Of a stretch of 8,730 nt of DNA, positions 1-6,478 are shown one piece after another. Position 1 is the stretch's first letter. Each line of letters starts with the position of its first letter. This DNA comes from Eubacterium sp. (GTDB lineage Bacteria > Bacillota > Clostridia > Oscillospirales > Acutalibacteraceae). The stretch spans positions 1 through 8,730 of the forward strand of contig JAIDLO010000026.1 in assembly GCA_029050995.1 (NCBI GenBank), written 5' to 3'. A program made the translations under genes and the position numbers. The notes below the pieces were generated by a model that worked only from the letters and a program-made list of their open reading frames with translations, searched no databases and was not told where the DNA came from.

Positions 1-931
1 CTCGTCTGTAGGTAACAGCGCCGTTTGCTTTTCCCGGATTGCCTTCTTTTGCAAGCCAGCCGCCGCAGTAAACCTGAATACCCGGAAGGTCTGTGAAAAC
101 AGAAAGCTGTCTGCCGCTTTTTTCATCATAAAGAACAGCAGCCTCTGTAAAATCTCTTGGCTCTTTATTCAGGCAGTAGTTATTATCGTATCCGATTCCT
201 TTAAGAATAGCACGGAAAGGCTCGTCAATTTTATCGCCGATTTTGTGCATTGTTGTAAAGTCCATCATTGTGCCTTTAACCTCGCCGAGCTCGCCTGTCG
301 GAAGCTGACATTCGTCTGTTTCGGTAAAGTAATCTGCATTAATTTTAAGATAATGGGTTTCAATGGTTTCTGTTGTATTTCCCGAAAGGTTGAAATAAGC
401 ATGGTTTGTTGGATTTGCAACAGTCTTCTGATCGCTTAAAACAGTGTACTCAAGTCTTAAAGTATTCTCATCTGTAAAGGTGTATTTAACGGTTAATGTG
501 AAATTGCCCGGGAAGCCGTCCTCCATATCAGGAGAAAACTTTTCAAAGGTAACAGAGTTATCCGTTGTTTCTTTTACATTCCAATTGGTGTAGCTGAATC
601 TTCCGCCGCCGTGAAGCGTCCAAGTGCCCTGATTTGCAGGAAGATTGTATTCCTTGCCGTCCATTGTAAATTTTGCATCTCTGATTCTGTTTGCAATTCT
701 GCCGACAAGGAGTCCCTGAAAGCCTAAGTCGCCGATAATATAAGGCTGTGGTTCGTCAAAACCGAGAACAACATCAGCAAGCTTGCCTTCTCTGTCCGGT
801 ACATTTAATGCCTGAATACCGCCGCCAAGTGTCTGCAGAGAAACAGAAGCACCGTTTTTGTTTGTAATTGTATAAAGGTCAACCTCTGTTCCGTCTTCCA
901 TTTTTCCGAAGAATGTTTTTGTTACGCTCAT
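1..931 (-). CDS. galM: Aldose 1-epimerase (mutarotase), 3' end cut by window edge
   Basis: Reading the minus strand from the ATG at 931-929 gives 310 intact codons running off the left edge. The protein should interconvert the alpha and beta anomers of hexoses such as galactose and glucose in the cytoplasm, feeding the Leloir pathway. Family hallmarks are visible: GRIANRI at residues 77-83 (Arg82 fits the substrate-binding Arg), LHGG at 106-109 (His107), GFPGN at 139-143, NHAYFNL at 176-182 with His177 as the likely catalytic acid, and GYDNNY at 247-252 with Asp249 as the sugar-binding Asp. The usual GYDHN is GYDNN here. Family members are about 340-350 residues, so roughly 30-40 are missing, including the catalytic Glu expected just beyond the edge. 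An AGAGGT ribosome site lies about 9 nt before the ATG. There is no signal peptide. The gene is divergent from the cell-wall operon and looks functionally unrelated to it. Confidence 0.95.
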   Translation of the reverse strand, partial: MSVTKTFFGKMEDGTEVDLYTITNKNGASVSLQTLGGGIQALNVPDREGKLADVVLGFDEPQPYIIGDLGFQGLLVGRIANRIRDAKFTMDGKEYNLPANQGTWTLHGGGRFSYTNWNVKETTDNSVTFEKFSPDMEDGFPGNFTLTVKYTFTDENTLRLEYTVLSDQKTVANPTNHAYFNLSGNTTETIETHYLKINADYFTETDECQLPTGELGEVKGTMMDFTTMHKIGDKIDEPFRAILKGIGYDNNYCLNKEPRDFTEAAVLYDEKSGRQLSVFTDLPGIQVYCGGWLAKEGNPGKANGAVTYRR

Positions 932-969
932 AGTATTTTTACCTCTCAATGTGTAATTTTGTTAATTTG

Positions 970-998
970 AGTATAAACCGAATTGTAAACAAATTCAA
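970..998 (-). promoter_or_regulatory. Putative sigma-A promoter for galM
   Basis: On the minus strand a TTGAAT -35 box (998-993) and a TATACT -10 box (975-970, five of six consensus bases) are separated by exactly 17 nt. This would start transcription around 963, giving a leader of about 30 nt before the galM ATG. The call rests on consensus match and position only. Confidence 0.55.
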
Positions 999-1005
999 TA
1001 GAATC

Positions 1006-1034
1006 TTGACATTTGATGATTTAAAATATATTCT
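1006..1034 (+). promoter_or_regulatory. Putative sigma-A promoter for the FHA-SEDS-PBP operon
   Basis: A perfect TTGACA -35 box at 1006-1011 is followed after 17 nt by TATTCT at 1029-1034 (four of six). An alternative -10, TATATT at 1027-1032, is a better match but leaves only 15 nt. Transcription would start near 1041 and leave a leader of about 120 nt carrying the double-hairpin element. The -35 box lies only 7 nt from that of the divergent galM promoter. Confidence 0.6.
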
Positions 1035-1063
1035 TAGTATATTAATAAAGTCTATTTTTTAAT

Positions 1064-1109
1064 AAATCCCTCCACCGCAAGCGGTCCCCCTCCCTTTAGC
1101 AAGGGAGGC
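1064..1109. repeat. Short GC-rich double-hairpin element, probably a dispersed palindromic repeat
   Basis: In otherwise AT-rich sequence, a compact GC-rich block holds two back-to-back hairpins. ACCGC/GCGGT at 1074-1085 closes over AA. CCTCCCTT/AAGGGAGG at 1089-1108 is a perfect 8-bp stem with a TAGC loop. The flanks (AAATCCCTCC before, C after) match from memory the small palindromic elements scattered through intergenic regions of Oscillospirales; this window holds only one copy, so the repeat status is inferred. No T-run follows on the plus strand, so it is not a normal terminator. It lies in the transcribed leader of the cell-wall operon, and its right arm AAGGGAGG resembles a ribosome binding site held in a stem. 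Confidence 0.5.
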
Positions 1110-1160
1110 ACAGAGGTTTAGAAATTTATAGGGAAAGGAATGTTCCTTTTGGAAAACATT

Positions 1161-1898
1161 ATGATGATTTTTACAACGGTTATGCGCTATGTGTTGCCTG
1201 TTACAGCACTGATTGTTGTGCTTACCTGTGTTGTTTCGCTTTTCAGAAACAGGCCGAGAATACATAAAATGGCGCAGTTAACGGATAAGAATAACGGCTC
1301 TGTTACGGATATAAACCATTGGGAAACCTCAATCGGAAAATCAAGGTCCAATGATATTGTGCTTCCCGTGCCGACTGTTTCCCGTTTCCATGCTGTTATT
1401 GCGAAAAAAAGAAGTGAATGGATTATTACGGATACATTTTCTAAAAACGGAATTCGTGTAAACGGCAAAAAGGTAAAGGGCAAGGCTGCTCTCAATGACG
1501 GGGATGTTATCGAAATCGGCGATATACCGCTTGTTTTTGAATGTGCCGAAGCGCTTTCAAGCCAGGCAAAAAAGGAAATCAGAAATCAGGCAAGGGGAAC
1601 GGCAAAGGTTGTTGCCTATGCTGTTCTTGTTGATACAAAAAATCATAAGCCTGTTTATATCAAGAAAAAGGATGTTTTAATAGGAAGAGAAGATAACTGC
1701 GATATTCAGCTTCTTTCCAACACGGTTTCGGGCAGGCATGCACGAATTCATTTAACGACAAGAGGCTGGGCACTTTCGGATTTAGACAGCCATAACGGAA
1801 CAAAGCTGAACGGCAGATATATCAATCAGCCGCAGTTGATTTTTGATGAAGATATGATAACCTTTGGCGACAAGGTGTTTGTTTTCTATGAAAAGTGA
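1161..1898 (+). CDS. Membrane-anchored protein with two FHA domains
   Basis: This is a 245-residue protein with one N-terminal membrane segment (about residues 4-27) followed by two cytoplasmic forkhead-associated domains, modules that bind phosphothreonine peptides. FHA1 shows GKS (59-61), SRFHA (74-78) and SKNG (94-97). FHA2 shows GRE (175-177), SGRHA (190-194) and SHNG (210-213). Both keep the Gly-Arg/Lys, Ser-Arg-x-His and Ser-x-Asn-Gly residues of a working binding face. About 40 basic residues link them. The start is uncertain: the frame opens at ATG 1140, but its ribosome site (AAAGGA, 1134-1139) abuts that codon. TTG 1149 is better spaced from it, and ATG 1161 has only a weak GGA 7 nt upstream. 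I chose 1161 because it begins just before the membrane segment. The stop lies 10 nt before the SEDS start. By analogy with actinobacterial FhaB it may couple phosphorylation to peptidoglycan synthesis, but no kinase is adjacent. Confidence 0.85.
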   Translation: MMIFTTVMRYVLPVTALIVVLTCVVSLFRNRPRIHKMAQLTDKNNGSVTDINHWETSIGKSRSNDIVLPVPTVSRFHAVIAKKRSEWIITDTFSKNGIRVNGKKVKGKAALNDGDVIEIGDIPLVFECAEALSSQAKKEIRNQARGTAKVVAYAVLVDTKNHKPVYIKKKDVLIGREDNCDIQLLSNTVSGRHARIHLTTRGWALSDLDSHNGTKLNGRYINQPQLIFDEDMITFGDKVFVFYEK

Positions 1899-1908
1899 GG
1901 TGGGAAAA

Positions 1909-3174
1909 ATGGCTAAGCCTGATAAAAAGAAGCTTCCGAAAATTAAGCCGATCAATAATTTTTTGATGCTGCTTATTATATCGGTTTTTCAGCTTGTAAC
2001 TGCTTTCAGCGCAGCAAACAGCTATGAAAAATTTGAAAAGAAAGTGCTTTTTGCCGCAGCACTTTTGGTGCTTACGGAATGGGTTTATCTTGTTGCATTT
2101 TATACAATGCTGCACAGACGAAATTTTGAATTGGAGCTTATTGCATTTTTCCTTTGCGGAACGGGTATTTCGGTAATCGGCTCTGTTGATGCGGAAAGTG
2201 CCTTCAAGCAGTATTTTATGATTCTTGCAGGAATCATAATCCATATTGTTATGGTGTTTATTTTGGGCAATGTTGATTTGTGTATGAAATTAAGACTACC
2301 TGTTGCTGTAGGCGCAATCCTGCTTCTTGTTGTAAACCTTGCAATCGCAAAGGTAACATACGGCGCAAGAAACTGGATTGAGATAGGCGGCATAACCTTT
2401 CAGCCGTCTGAGTTTGTTAAAATTGCATTTATTTTTGTCGGCGCAGCAACGCTTGAAAAGATACAGACAAGTAAAAATATCTTTGCGTTTATCGGCTTTT
2501 CAATTGGCTGTGTAGGCTCGCTTATTCTGATTAAGGATTTCGGAACAGCGCTTGTTTTCTTTATTACATTCCTGATTATTGCCTTTATGAATTCGGGCGA
2601 TATCAAAACAATTATTCTTGCCATAGCTTCTGCGGTGCTTGGTGCGGGAATTGTTATTAAGTATAAATCTTATGTAACGAAGCGTTTTGCTGTTTATCGC
2701 CATATCTGGGAGCCTGAATATTTCAATGCAAACGGCTATCAGCAGACCAGAACGCTTGTTGGTATGGCTTCCGGCGGACTTTTAGGTCTTGGTATCGGAA
2801 ACGGAAACACAAAATATGTTTTTGCGTCAACAACGGATTTGATTTTCGGTGTGATCTGCGAGGAATGGGGCTTTATTTTCGGCATTATCCTTGTGTTGAC
2901 CTTTGTTGCAATTGCCGCTTCTGCATTGATTAATTCCATTGCGTCAAGGTCTACCTTTTATTCCATTGCCGCTGTAGCAGGCGCAGGTATGCTGCTTTTC
3001 CAGACAGCGCTTAATATTTTCGGCATAACAGATGTTCTGCCGTTAACCGGTGTAACGCTTCCGTTTGTAAGTCAGGGCGGTTCGTCTATGATGTGCTGTT
3101 GGGCAGTGCTTGCATATATTAAAGCATCTGATGTGCGCACCTATAATTATCTTGGAGGTGCAAAGAAGAAATGA
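1909..3174 (+). CDS. SEDS-family peptidoglycan glycosyltransferase (FtsW/RodA/SpoVE type)
   Basis: This is a 421-residue polytopic membrane protein with about 11-12 hydrophobic segments. SEDS proteins polymerise lipid II into glycan strands together with a class B PBP, here the next gene. Visible hallmarks are QPSEFVK (165-171), KDFGTA (209-214), GYQQTRTL before a GGLLGLGIGNG stretch (276-299), TTDLIFGVICEEWG (308-321) and LPLTGVTLPFVSQGGSS (377-393). The usual SYGGSS reads SQGGSS. The conserved WxDP before GYQ, which carries the catalytic Asp, reads WEPE (267-270) with about two extra residues before GYQ. The start is ATG 1909, with GAGGTG 6 nt upstream overlapping the FHA stop; in-frame TTG 1864 and ATG 1888 are poorer. 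The stop overlaps the PBP start as ATGA. Division, elongation and sporulation SEDS proteins cannot be told apart here; the neighbours favour a RodA-like partner of a PbpA-like PBP. Confidence 0.93.
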   Translation: MAKPDKKKLPKIKPINNFLMLLIISVFQLVTAFSAANSYEKFEKKVLFAAALLVLTEWVYLVAFYTMLHRRNFELELIAFFLCGTGISVIGSVDAESAFKQYFMILAGIIIHIVMVFILGNVDLCMKLRLPVAVGAILLLVVNLAIAKVTYGARNWIEIGGITFQPSEFVKIAFIFVGAATLEKIQTSKNIFAFIGFSIGCVGSLILIKDFGTALVFFITFLIIAFMNSGDIKTIILAIASAVLGAGIVIKYKSYVTKRFAVYRHIWEPEYFNANGYQQTRTLVGMASGGLLGLGIGNGNTKYVFASTTDLIFGVICEEWGFIFGIILVLTFVAIAASALINSIASRSTFYSIAAVAGAGMLLFQTALNIFGITDVLPLTGVTLPFVSQGGSSMMCCWAVLAYIKASDVRTYNYLGGAKKK

Positions 3175-4568
3175 AAATGATTACAAGAAGAGGAATTATC
3201 CTCTGGCTCCTTTCTGTATTATTCATTGCCGGACTGATCTTTATGGGATACAGCCTTGTTGAAGAGGGCGATGTCTGGGTTATGAAATATTTTAACAGCC
3301 ATGTTTATAATGACGGAAAGCTCCTTGCAGCAGGCTCCATTATGGACAGGGACGGTGTTGTTCTTGTTGAAACCAAGGACGGCGACCGTGTTTATAACGA
3401 TAGCTTGGGCTTAAGAAAAGCAAATCTCCATGTTGTCGGAGATATGAGAGGCTTTATCTCAACAGGTGTTCAGTCTGTTTATGAATCAGAGCTTGTCGGC
3501 TATAATATTTTATCCGGTGTTTACGGTATAGACAGCGGAAAAAACGGAAATGATGTGAAGCTTACGATTGATGCTGAGTTAAACAGAACTGCGTATAATG
3601 CATTGCAGGGCAGAAAAGGCACAATCGGCGTTGTAAATTATAAAACAGGCGATATTGTCTGTATGATTTCTGCGCCATCTTTTGATGTAAATGATGTTCC
3701 GAGAGATTTGGATACAAATGAAATTTATGAGGGTGCGTATCTGAACAGATTCCTTTCCGGTCTTTATACACCGGGTTCAACCTTTAAGATTGTTACAACC
3801 ATATGTGCGCTTGAAAATATGGGCGATAAAATTTTTAAGGATGACTGGACCTGCCGAAGAATTCTGGATGTAGACGGGATTAAGGAAGATAATATTATAT
3901 GTAATGATTATCATGGAAAAGTTGATTTTGAAGGTGCACTTGCAAAAAGCTGTAACTCTGCTTACGGAGAAATTGCAATAAAACTTGGTGCAGATAAATT
4001 AAAGAAAACAGTTGATAAACTCGGCTTAACCTCTTCTGTTTCCGTAAGCGGTAAAATCTCTTCAACAGCAGGCAGATTTCCGCTGGACAGCAAGGCTGCC
4101 GATACAACAGTAGGCTGGACGGGTATCGGACAGGGCGATACACTGATTAACCCTGTTTCAATGCTCCGCTTAATGTGTGCAATTGCAAATGACGGAAAAG
4201 CGGTATCCTTTAATATTGTTGATGATTTTTCAACACAGGCAGGAAAGGCGCTCGGCGTAACCTTTAAATCGGATGAAACACAGCTGATCAGCTCCGAAAC
4301 GGCTGCAACAGTTAAAAAGATGATGAGAAATAATGTTGTTGCCGAATACGGTCAAAACAGATATCCGGGACTTGAAATCTGTGCGAAATCGGGAACAGCC
4401 GAGGTAGATGATGTTTCTGAGCATAATACAGCGTTGTTTACGGGATTTTTGGATGATCCGGATCATCCGTATGCGTTTATTGTTGTTGCTGAAAAAGGTC
4501 AATATGGTCTTAAGGTTGCCGGTTCAATTGCAAACACAGTGCTTCAGGCTGTAGTAGAACAGGATTAA
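3171..4568 (+). CDS. Short class B penicillin-binding protein (transpeptidase)
   Basis: This is a 465-residue protein with a short cytoplasmic N terminus, one membrane anchor (about 9-29) and an extracellular transpeptidase domain that would crosslink peptidoglycan stem peptides. The three active-site motifs are complete: STFK at 203-206 with nucleophile Ser203, SCN at 260-262 and KSGT at 406-409. AGSIMDRDG (54-62) and LTIDAELN (131-138) are typical of PBP2/FtsI-like proteins. At this length the N-terminal pedestal is small, closer to mycobacterial PbpA (about 490 residues) than to ordinary PBP2 or FtsI; no PASTA repeats follow. The ATG overlaps the SEDS stop (ATGA), with GGAGGT 11 nt upstream inside the SEDS gene, implying translational coupling and joint production. 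It is the expected crosslinking partner of the SEDS polymerase. No terminator with a T-run follows. Confidence 0.93.
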   Translation: MKMITRRGIILWLLSVLFIAGLIFMGYSLVEEGDVWVMKYFNSHVYNDGKLLAAGSIMDRDGVVLVETKDGDRVYNDSLGLRKANLHVVGDMRGFISTGVQSVYESELVGYNILSGVYGIDSGKNGNDVKLTIDAELNRTAYNALQGRKGTIGVVNYKTGDIVCMISAPSFDVNDVPRDLDTNEIYEGAYLNRFLSGLYTPGSTFKIVTTICALENMGDKIFKDDWTCRRILDVDGIKEDNIICNDYHGKVDFEGALAKSCNSAYGEIAIKLGADKLKKTVDKLGLTSSVSVSGKISSTAGRFPLDSKAADTTVGWTGIGQGDTLINPVSMLRLMCAIANDGKAVSFNIVDDFSTQAGKALGVTFKSDETQLISSETAATVKKMMRNNVVAEYGQNRYPGLEICAKSGTAEVDDVSEHNTALFTGFLDDPDHPYAFIVVAEKGQYGLKVAGSIANTVLQAVVEQD

Positions 4569-4582
4569 TTAGTTATATTGCC

Positions 4583-4612
4583 CTCAAAATTTGCCTATGG
4601 CATAATTTTGAG
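4583..4612 (+). other. Hairpin A of the structured element before hflX
   Basis: CTCAAAATT (4583-4591) pairs perfectly with AATTTTGAG (4604-4612). Inside it TGCC (4592-4595) pairs with GGCA (4599-4602) around a TAT loop, with one bulged T. The stem totals 13 bp and starts 14 nt after the PBP stop. It is followed by AT and GGCT, not a T-run, so it is not a classical intrinsic terminator, though it may protect the 3' end of the upstream transcript. Confidence 0.6.
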
Positions 4613-4619
4613 ATGGCTA

Positions 4620-4702
4620 AATTCACATCACGCCTTGTCTGGCTACTACAAGGACATCGTGATTGTTAATTACTATTTTCAGCCGGAAAGGCTATGTGAA
4701 TT
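4620..4702 (+). other. Multibranched structured element (possible cis-acting RNA) before hflX
   Basis: An outer stem AATTCACAT (4620-4628) / ATGTGAATT (4694-4702) encloses two hairpins. The first pairs CACG (4629-4632) with CGTG (4658-4661) and CCTTGT (4633-4638) with ACAAGG (4648-4653), with an ACAT bulge and a CTGGCTACT loop. The second pairs AGCC (4681-4684) with GGCT (4690-4693) around GGAAA and stacks directly on the outer stem. GGCT also occurs at 4615-4618 and in the first loop (4641-4644), so AGCC has alternative partners. The element ends 3 nt before the hflX ATG, and the only purine-rich ribosome-site candidate (GGAAAGG, 4685-4691) lies in the second hairpin. It matches no riboswitch, T-box or self-cleaving ribozyme I know. 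It could be an hflX leader, a small mobile-element remnant, or both. Confidence 0.5.
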
Positions 4703-4705
4703 ATA

Positions 4706-5962
4706 ATGAAAGAAACAAATTATGAAAAAAAAGCGGAAAGAGCATTGCTCATTTCCGTTGATACAGGCGATTTTGATGCCGAGGCTTCAATCAATGAGCT
4801 TGCCGAGCTTGCGGATACAGCAGGTGCTGAGGTAATCGGAATGATTGTGCAGAAAAAGGATGCACCGTCGCCGTCCTCCTTTGTCGGCTCGGGCAGGCTG
4901 AATGAAATAGCCTCCTTCTGTCATTATAATGATATTGATATTATTATTGCAGACAGCGAATTATCTCCGATTCAAGTAAAAAATATTGAGGATTTTGCAG
5001 ATGTTAAGGTTGTAGACAGAACAACGCTTATCCTTGATATTTTTGCAAAAAGAGCAAGGTCTGCCGAGGGTAAAATCCAGGTTGAGCTTGCTCAGCTTCA
5101 ATATTCGCTACCGCGCCTTTCGGGGCAGGGCAAAAGCCTTTCAAGGCTTGGCGGCGGAATCGGCACAAGAGGACCGGGCGAAACAAAGCTTGAATCCGAT
5201 AAACGCCATATTAGAAGAAGAATTCAGTATCTGAATGAAAATCTGGATAAAATTGAAAAACGCAGACAGGCTATGCATGAACGCAGACGAAAAAACGGTG
5301 CACAAGCTGTTGCCATAGTAGGCTATACAAATGTCGGAAAATCAACGCTGATGAATCGCTTAACGGCGGCAGGTGTGCTTGAAGAGGACAAATTGTTTGC
5401 AACGCTTGATCCAACAGCAAGAAAGCTGATTTTGCCCGACGGCAGGCAGATTATGCTTATAGATACGGTTGGCTTGGTAAGGCGGCTGCCGCATCATCTT
5501 GTTGATGCATTCAAGTCTACGCTTGAAGAGGCGCTTTGGGCAGATGTTATTCTGAATGTTTGTGATGCTTCAAGCGAGGAATGCAGCGAGCATATCCGAG
5601 TAACAAATGATTTGCTTTCCTCTCTTGGATGTGACGGCAAGCCGATTATAAATGTTTTAAACAAATGTGATTTGGTTCCGGATATTCTTGATTATGCTCT
5701 GATTGGAAGAAGCGTTCATATCAGTGCAAAAACAGGCTATGGAATGGACAAGCTTCTTGATGAGGTGTCAAAAGCATTGCCGAAAACAACGGCAAGAGTT
5801 CAGCTTTTTATTCCGTTTTCCAAAGCAAAAATTGCAAATGAAATTCGCAATTACGGGATCGTTGAAAGCGAAGAATATACGGATGAGGGTATTAAAATGA
5901 CGGCAGTTGCCGAAATTGCATATCTGAATACGATTGAAGAGAATATTGTTAGTTATATTTAA
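4706..5962 (+). CDS. hflX: Ribosome-associated GTPase HflX
   Basis: This is a 418-residue cytoplasmic GTPase. HflX family members bind the 50S subunit and split stalled or hibernating 70S ribosomes, with roles in heat stress and in resistance to some ribosome-targeting antibiotics. The N-terminal HflX domain includes FVGSGRLNEI (59-68), followed by the glycine-rich linker SRLGGGIGTRGPGETKLE (146-163) and a charged helix. G motifs are G1 GYTNVGKS (206-213), switch region TLDPTAR (233-239), G3 DTVG (253-256), G4 NKCD (319-322) and G5 SAKTG (340-344). Length is normal and no key residue is missing. ATG 4706 is the only sensible start, yet no well-placed ribosome site exists: GGAAAGG lies 14 nt upstream inside a hairpin. 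The leader fold may therefore limit translation. The gene is probably co-transcribed with the next two genes; I see no convincing promoter of its own. Confidence 0.95.
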   Translation: MKETNYEKKAERALLISVDTGDFDAEASINELAELADTAGAEVIGMIVQKKDAPSPSSFVGSGRLNEIASFCHYNDIDIIIADSELSPIQVKNIEDFADVKVVDRTTLILDIFAKRARSAEGKIQVELAQLQYSLPRLSGQGKSLSRLGGGIGTRGPGETKLESDKRHIRRRIQYLNENLDKIEKRRQAMHERRRKNGAQAVAIVGYTNVGKSTLMNRLTAAGVLEEDKLFATLDPTARKLILPDGRQIMLIDTVGLVRRLPHHLVDAFKSTLEEALWADVILNVCDASSEECSEHIRVTNDLLSSLGCDGKPIINVLNKCDLVPDILDYALIGRSVHISAKTGYGMDKLLDEVSKALPKTTARVQLFIPFSKAKIANEIRNYGIVESEEYTDEGIKMTAVAEIAYLNTIEENIVSYI

Positions 5963-5998
5963 TATATGTGTTTCATAAAATCAAATGTAGGTGATTTT

Positions 5999-6469
5999 AT
6001 GAAAATGCTAACTTTAAAATTAAAGCCAAAAACGATTTTCGGCTTGATACTTGTTTTTACAGGGGTAATTGTTATTGTTATAACCTTTGCGTCAAATCAT
6101 ATTAAAAGCAATGAAACGGTTATGAATGCCGTTACCCTTGAAACAAATGAGGAAAGAGAGGCATATTTAACCTCTCTCGGCTGGGAGTTTAAAACAGACT
6201 GCACGGAAAAGCAGGTTCAGATTCCTGCAGAATTCAATGATGTTTATACAAGGTATAATGAAATTCAGAAATCGCAGGGATTTGATTTAGAGCAGTATAA
6301 GGGTCAGGAGGTTACTGTTTATACATATAGCATAACGAATTATCAGGGCTATGAAAACAGAGATTGCATTTATGCAAATCTTCTGGTATACAATAATACT
6401 CTGATTGGCGGAGATGTTTGCTCAACCTCTGCCTCTGACGGATTTATGCAGTCGCTTAAAAAGCAGTAA
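5999..6469 (+). CDS. DUF4830-like membrane-anchored protein of unknown function
   Basis: This is a 156-residue protein. A basic N terminus and one hydrophobic segment (about 13-31) precede a single domain outside the membrane. The segments YLTSLGWEF, IPAEFNDVYTRYNEIQKSQGFDL, GQEVTVYTYSITNY and LIGGDVCS are the conserved parts I associate with DUF4830, a family common in Clostridia; the identification is from memory of the pattern. The order (LGW near the front, IP-F--VY--YN in the middle, GGDVCS at the end) is complete, so the gene is not truncated. I chose ATG 5999, with AGGTG about 5 nt upstream, over ATG 5966, which lacks a ribosome site and would put an uncharacteristic CFIKSNVGDF before the basic start. 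It lies 36 nt after hflX and 9 nt before the pseudouridine synthase. No catalytic motif is visible and I assign no function. Confidence 0.8.
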   Translation: MKMLTLKLKPKTIFGLILVFTGVIVIVITFASNHIKSNETVMNAVTLETNEEREAYLTSLGWEFKTDCTEKQVQIPAEFNDVYTRYNEIQKSQGFDLEQYKGQEVTVYTYSITNYQGYENRDCIYANLLVYNNTLIGGDVCSTSASDGFMQSLKKQ

Positions 6470-6478
6470 ATATAAAAA

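Noticed and set aside
245..439. Plus-strand 64-codon frame inside galM
   Set aside because: It lies opposite the conserved NHAYFNL region of galM and has no ribosome site or recognisable domain.
1071..1110. Leader hairpins 1074-1108 as a transcription terminator
   Set aside because: No T-run follows on the plus strand. On the minus strand the stem is followed by mixed sequence, and no gene ends there.
1864..1908. Longer SEDS reading frame from TTG 1864 or ATG 1888
   Set aside because: It overlaps the end of the FHA gene, and a much better site (GAGGTG, 6 nt spacing) points to ATG 1909; the product then starts with a plain lysine-rich cytoplasmic tail.
1822..2244. Minus-strand reading frames within the SEDS, PBP, pseudouridine synthase and regulator genes, for example 1822-2244, 3562-3780 and 8044-8370
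   Set aside because: They are antisense to well-supported genes, lack ribosome sites and family motifs, and have compositions typical of shadow frames.
4581..4705. Known riboswitch, T-box, hammerhead ribozyme or transposon-associated guide RNA before hflX
   Set aside because: None of the conserved cores I know for these classes is present, and no tnpB or iscB-like gene lies nearby. It was kept as an unassigned structured element.
4569..5960. Exact 11-nt direct repeat TTAGTTATATT at 4569-4579 and 5949-5959 bracketing hflX
   Set aside because: It is a short AT-rich word expected by chance at this window size, with no other sign that hflX was inserted as a unit.
5966..5998. ATG 5966 as start of the DUF4830-like gene
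   Set aside because: It has no ribosome site and lies 3 nt from the hflX stop. ATG 5999 has AGGTG upstream and begins the basic segment before the membrane helix.
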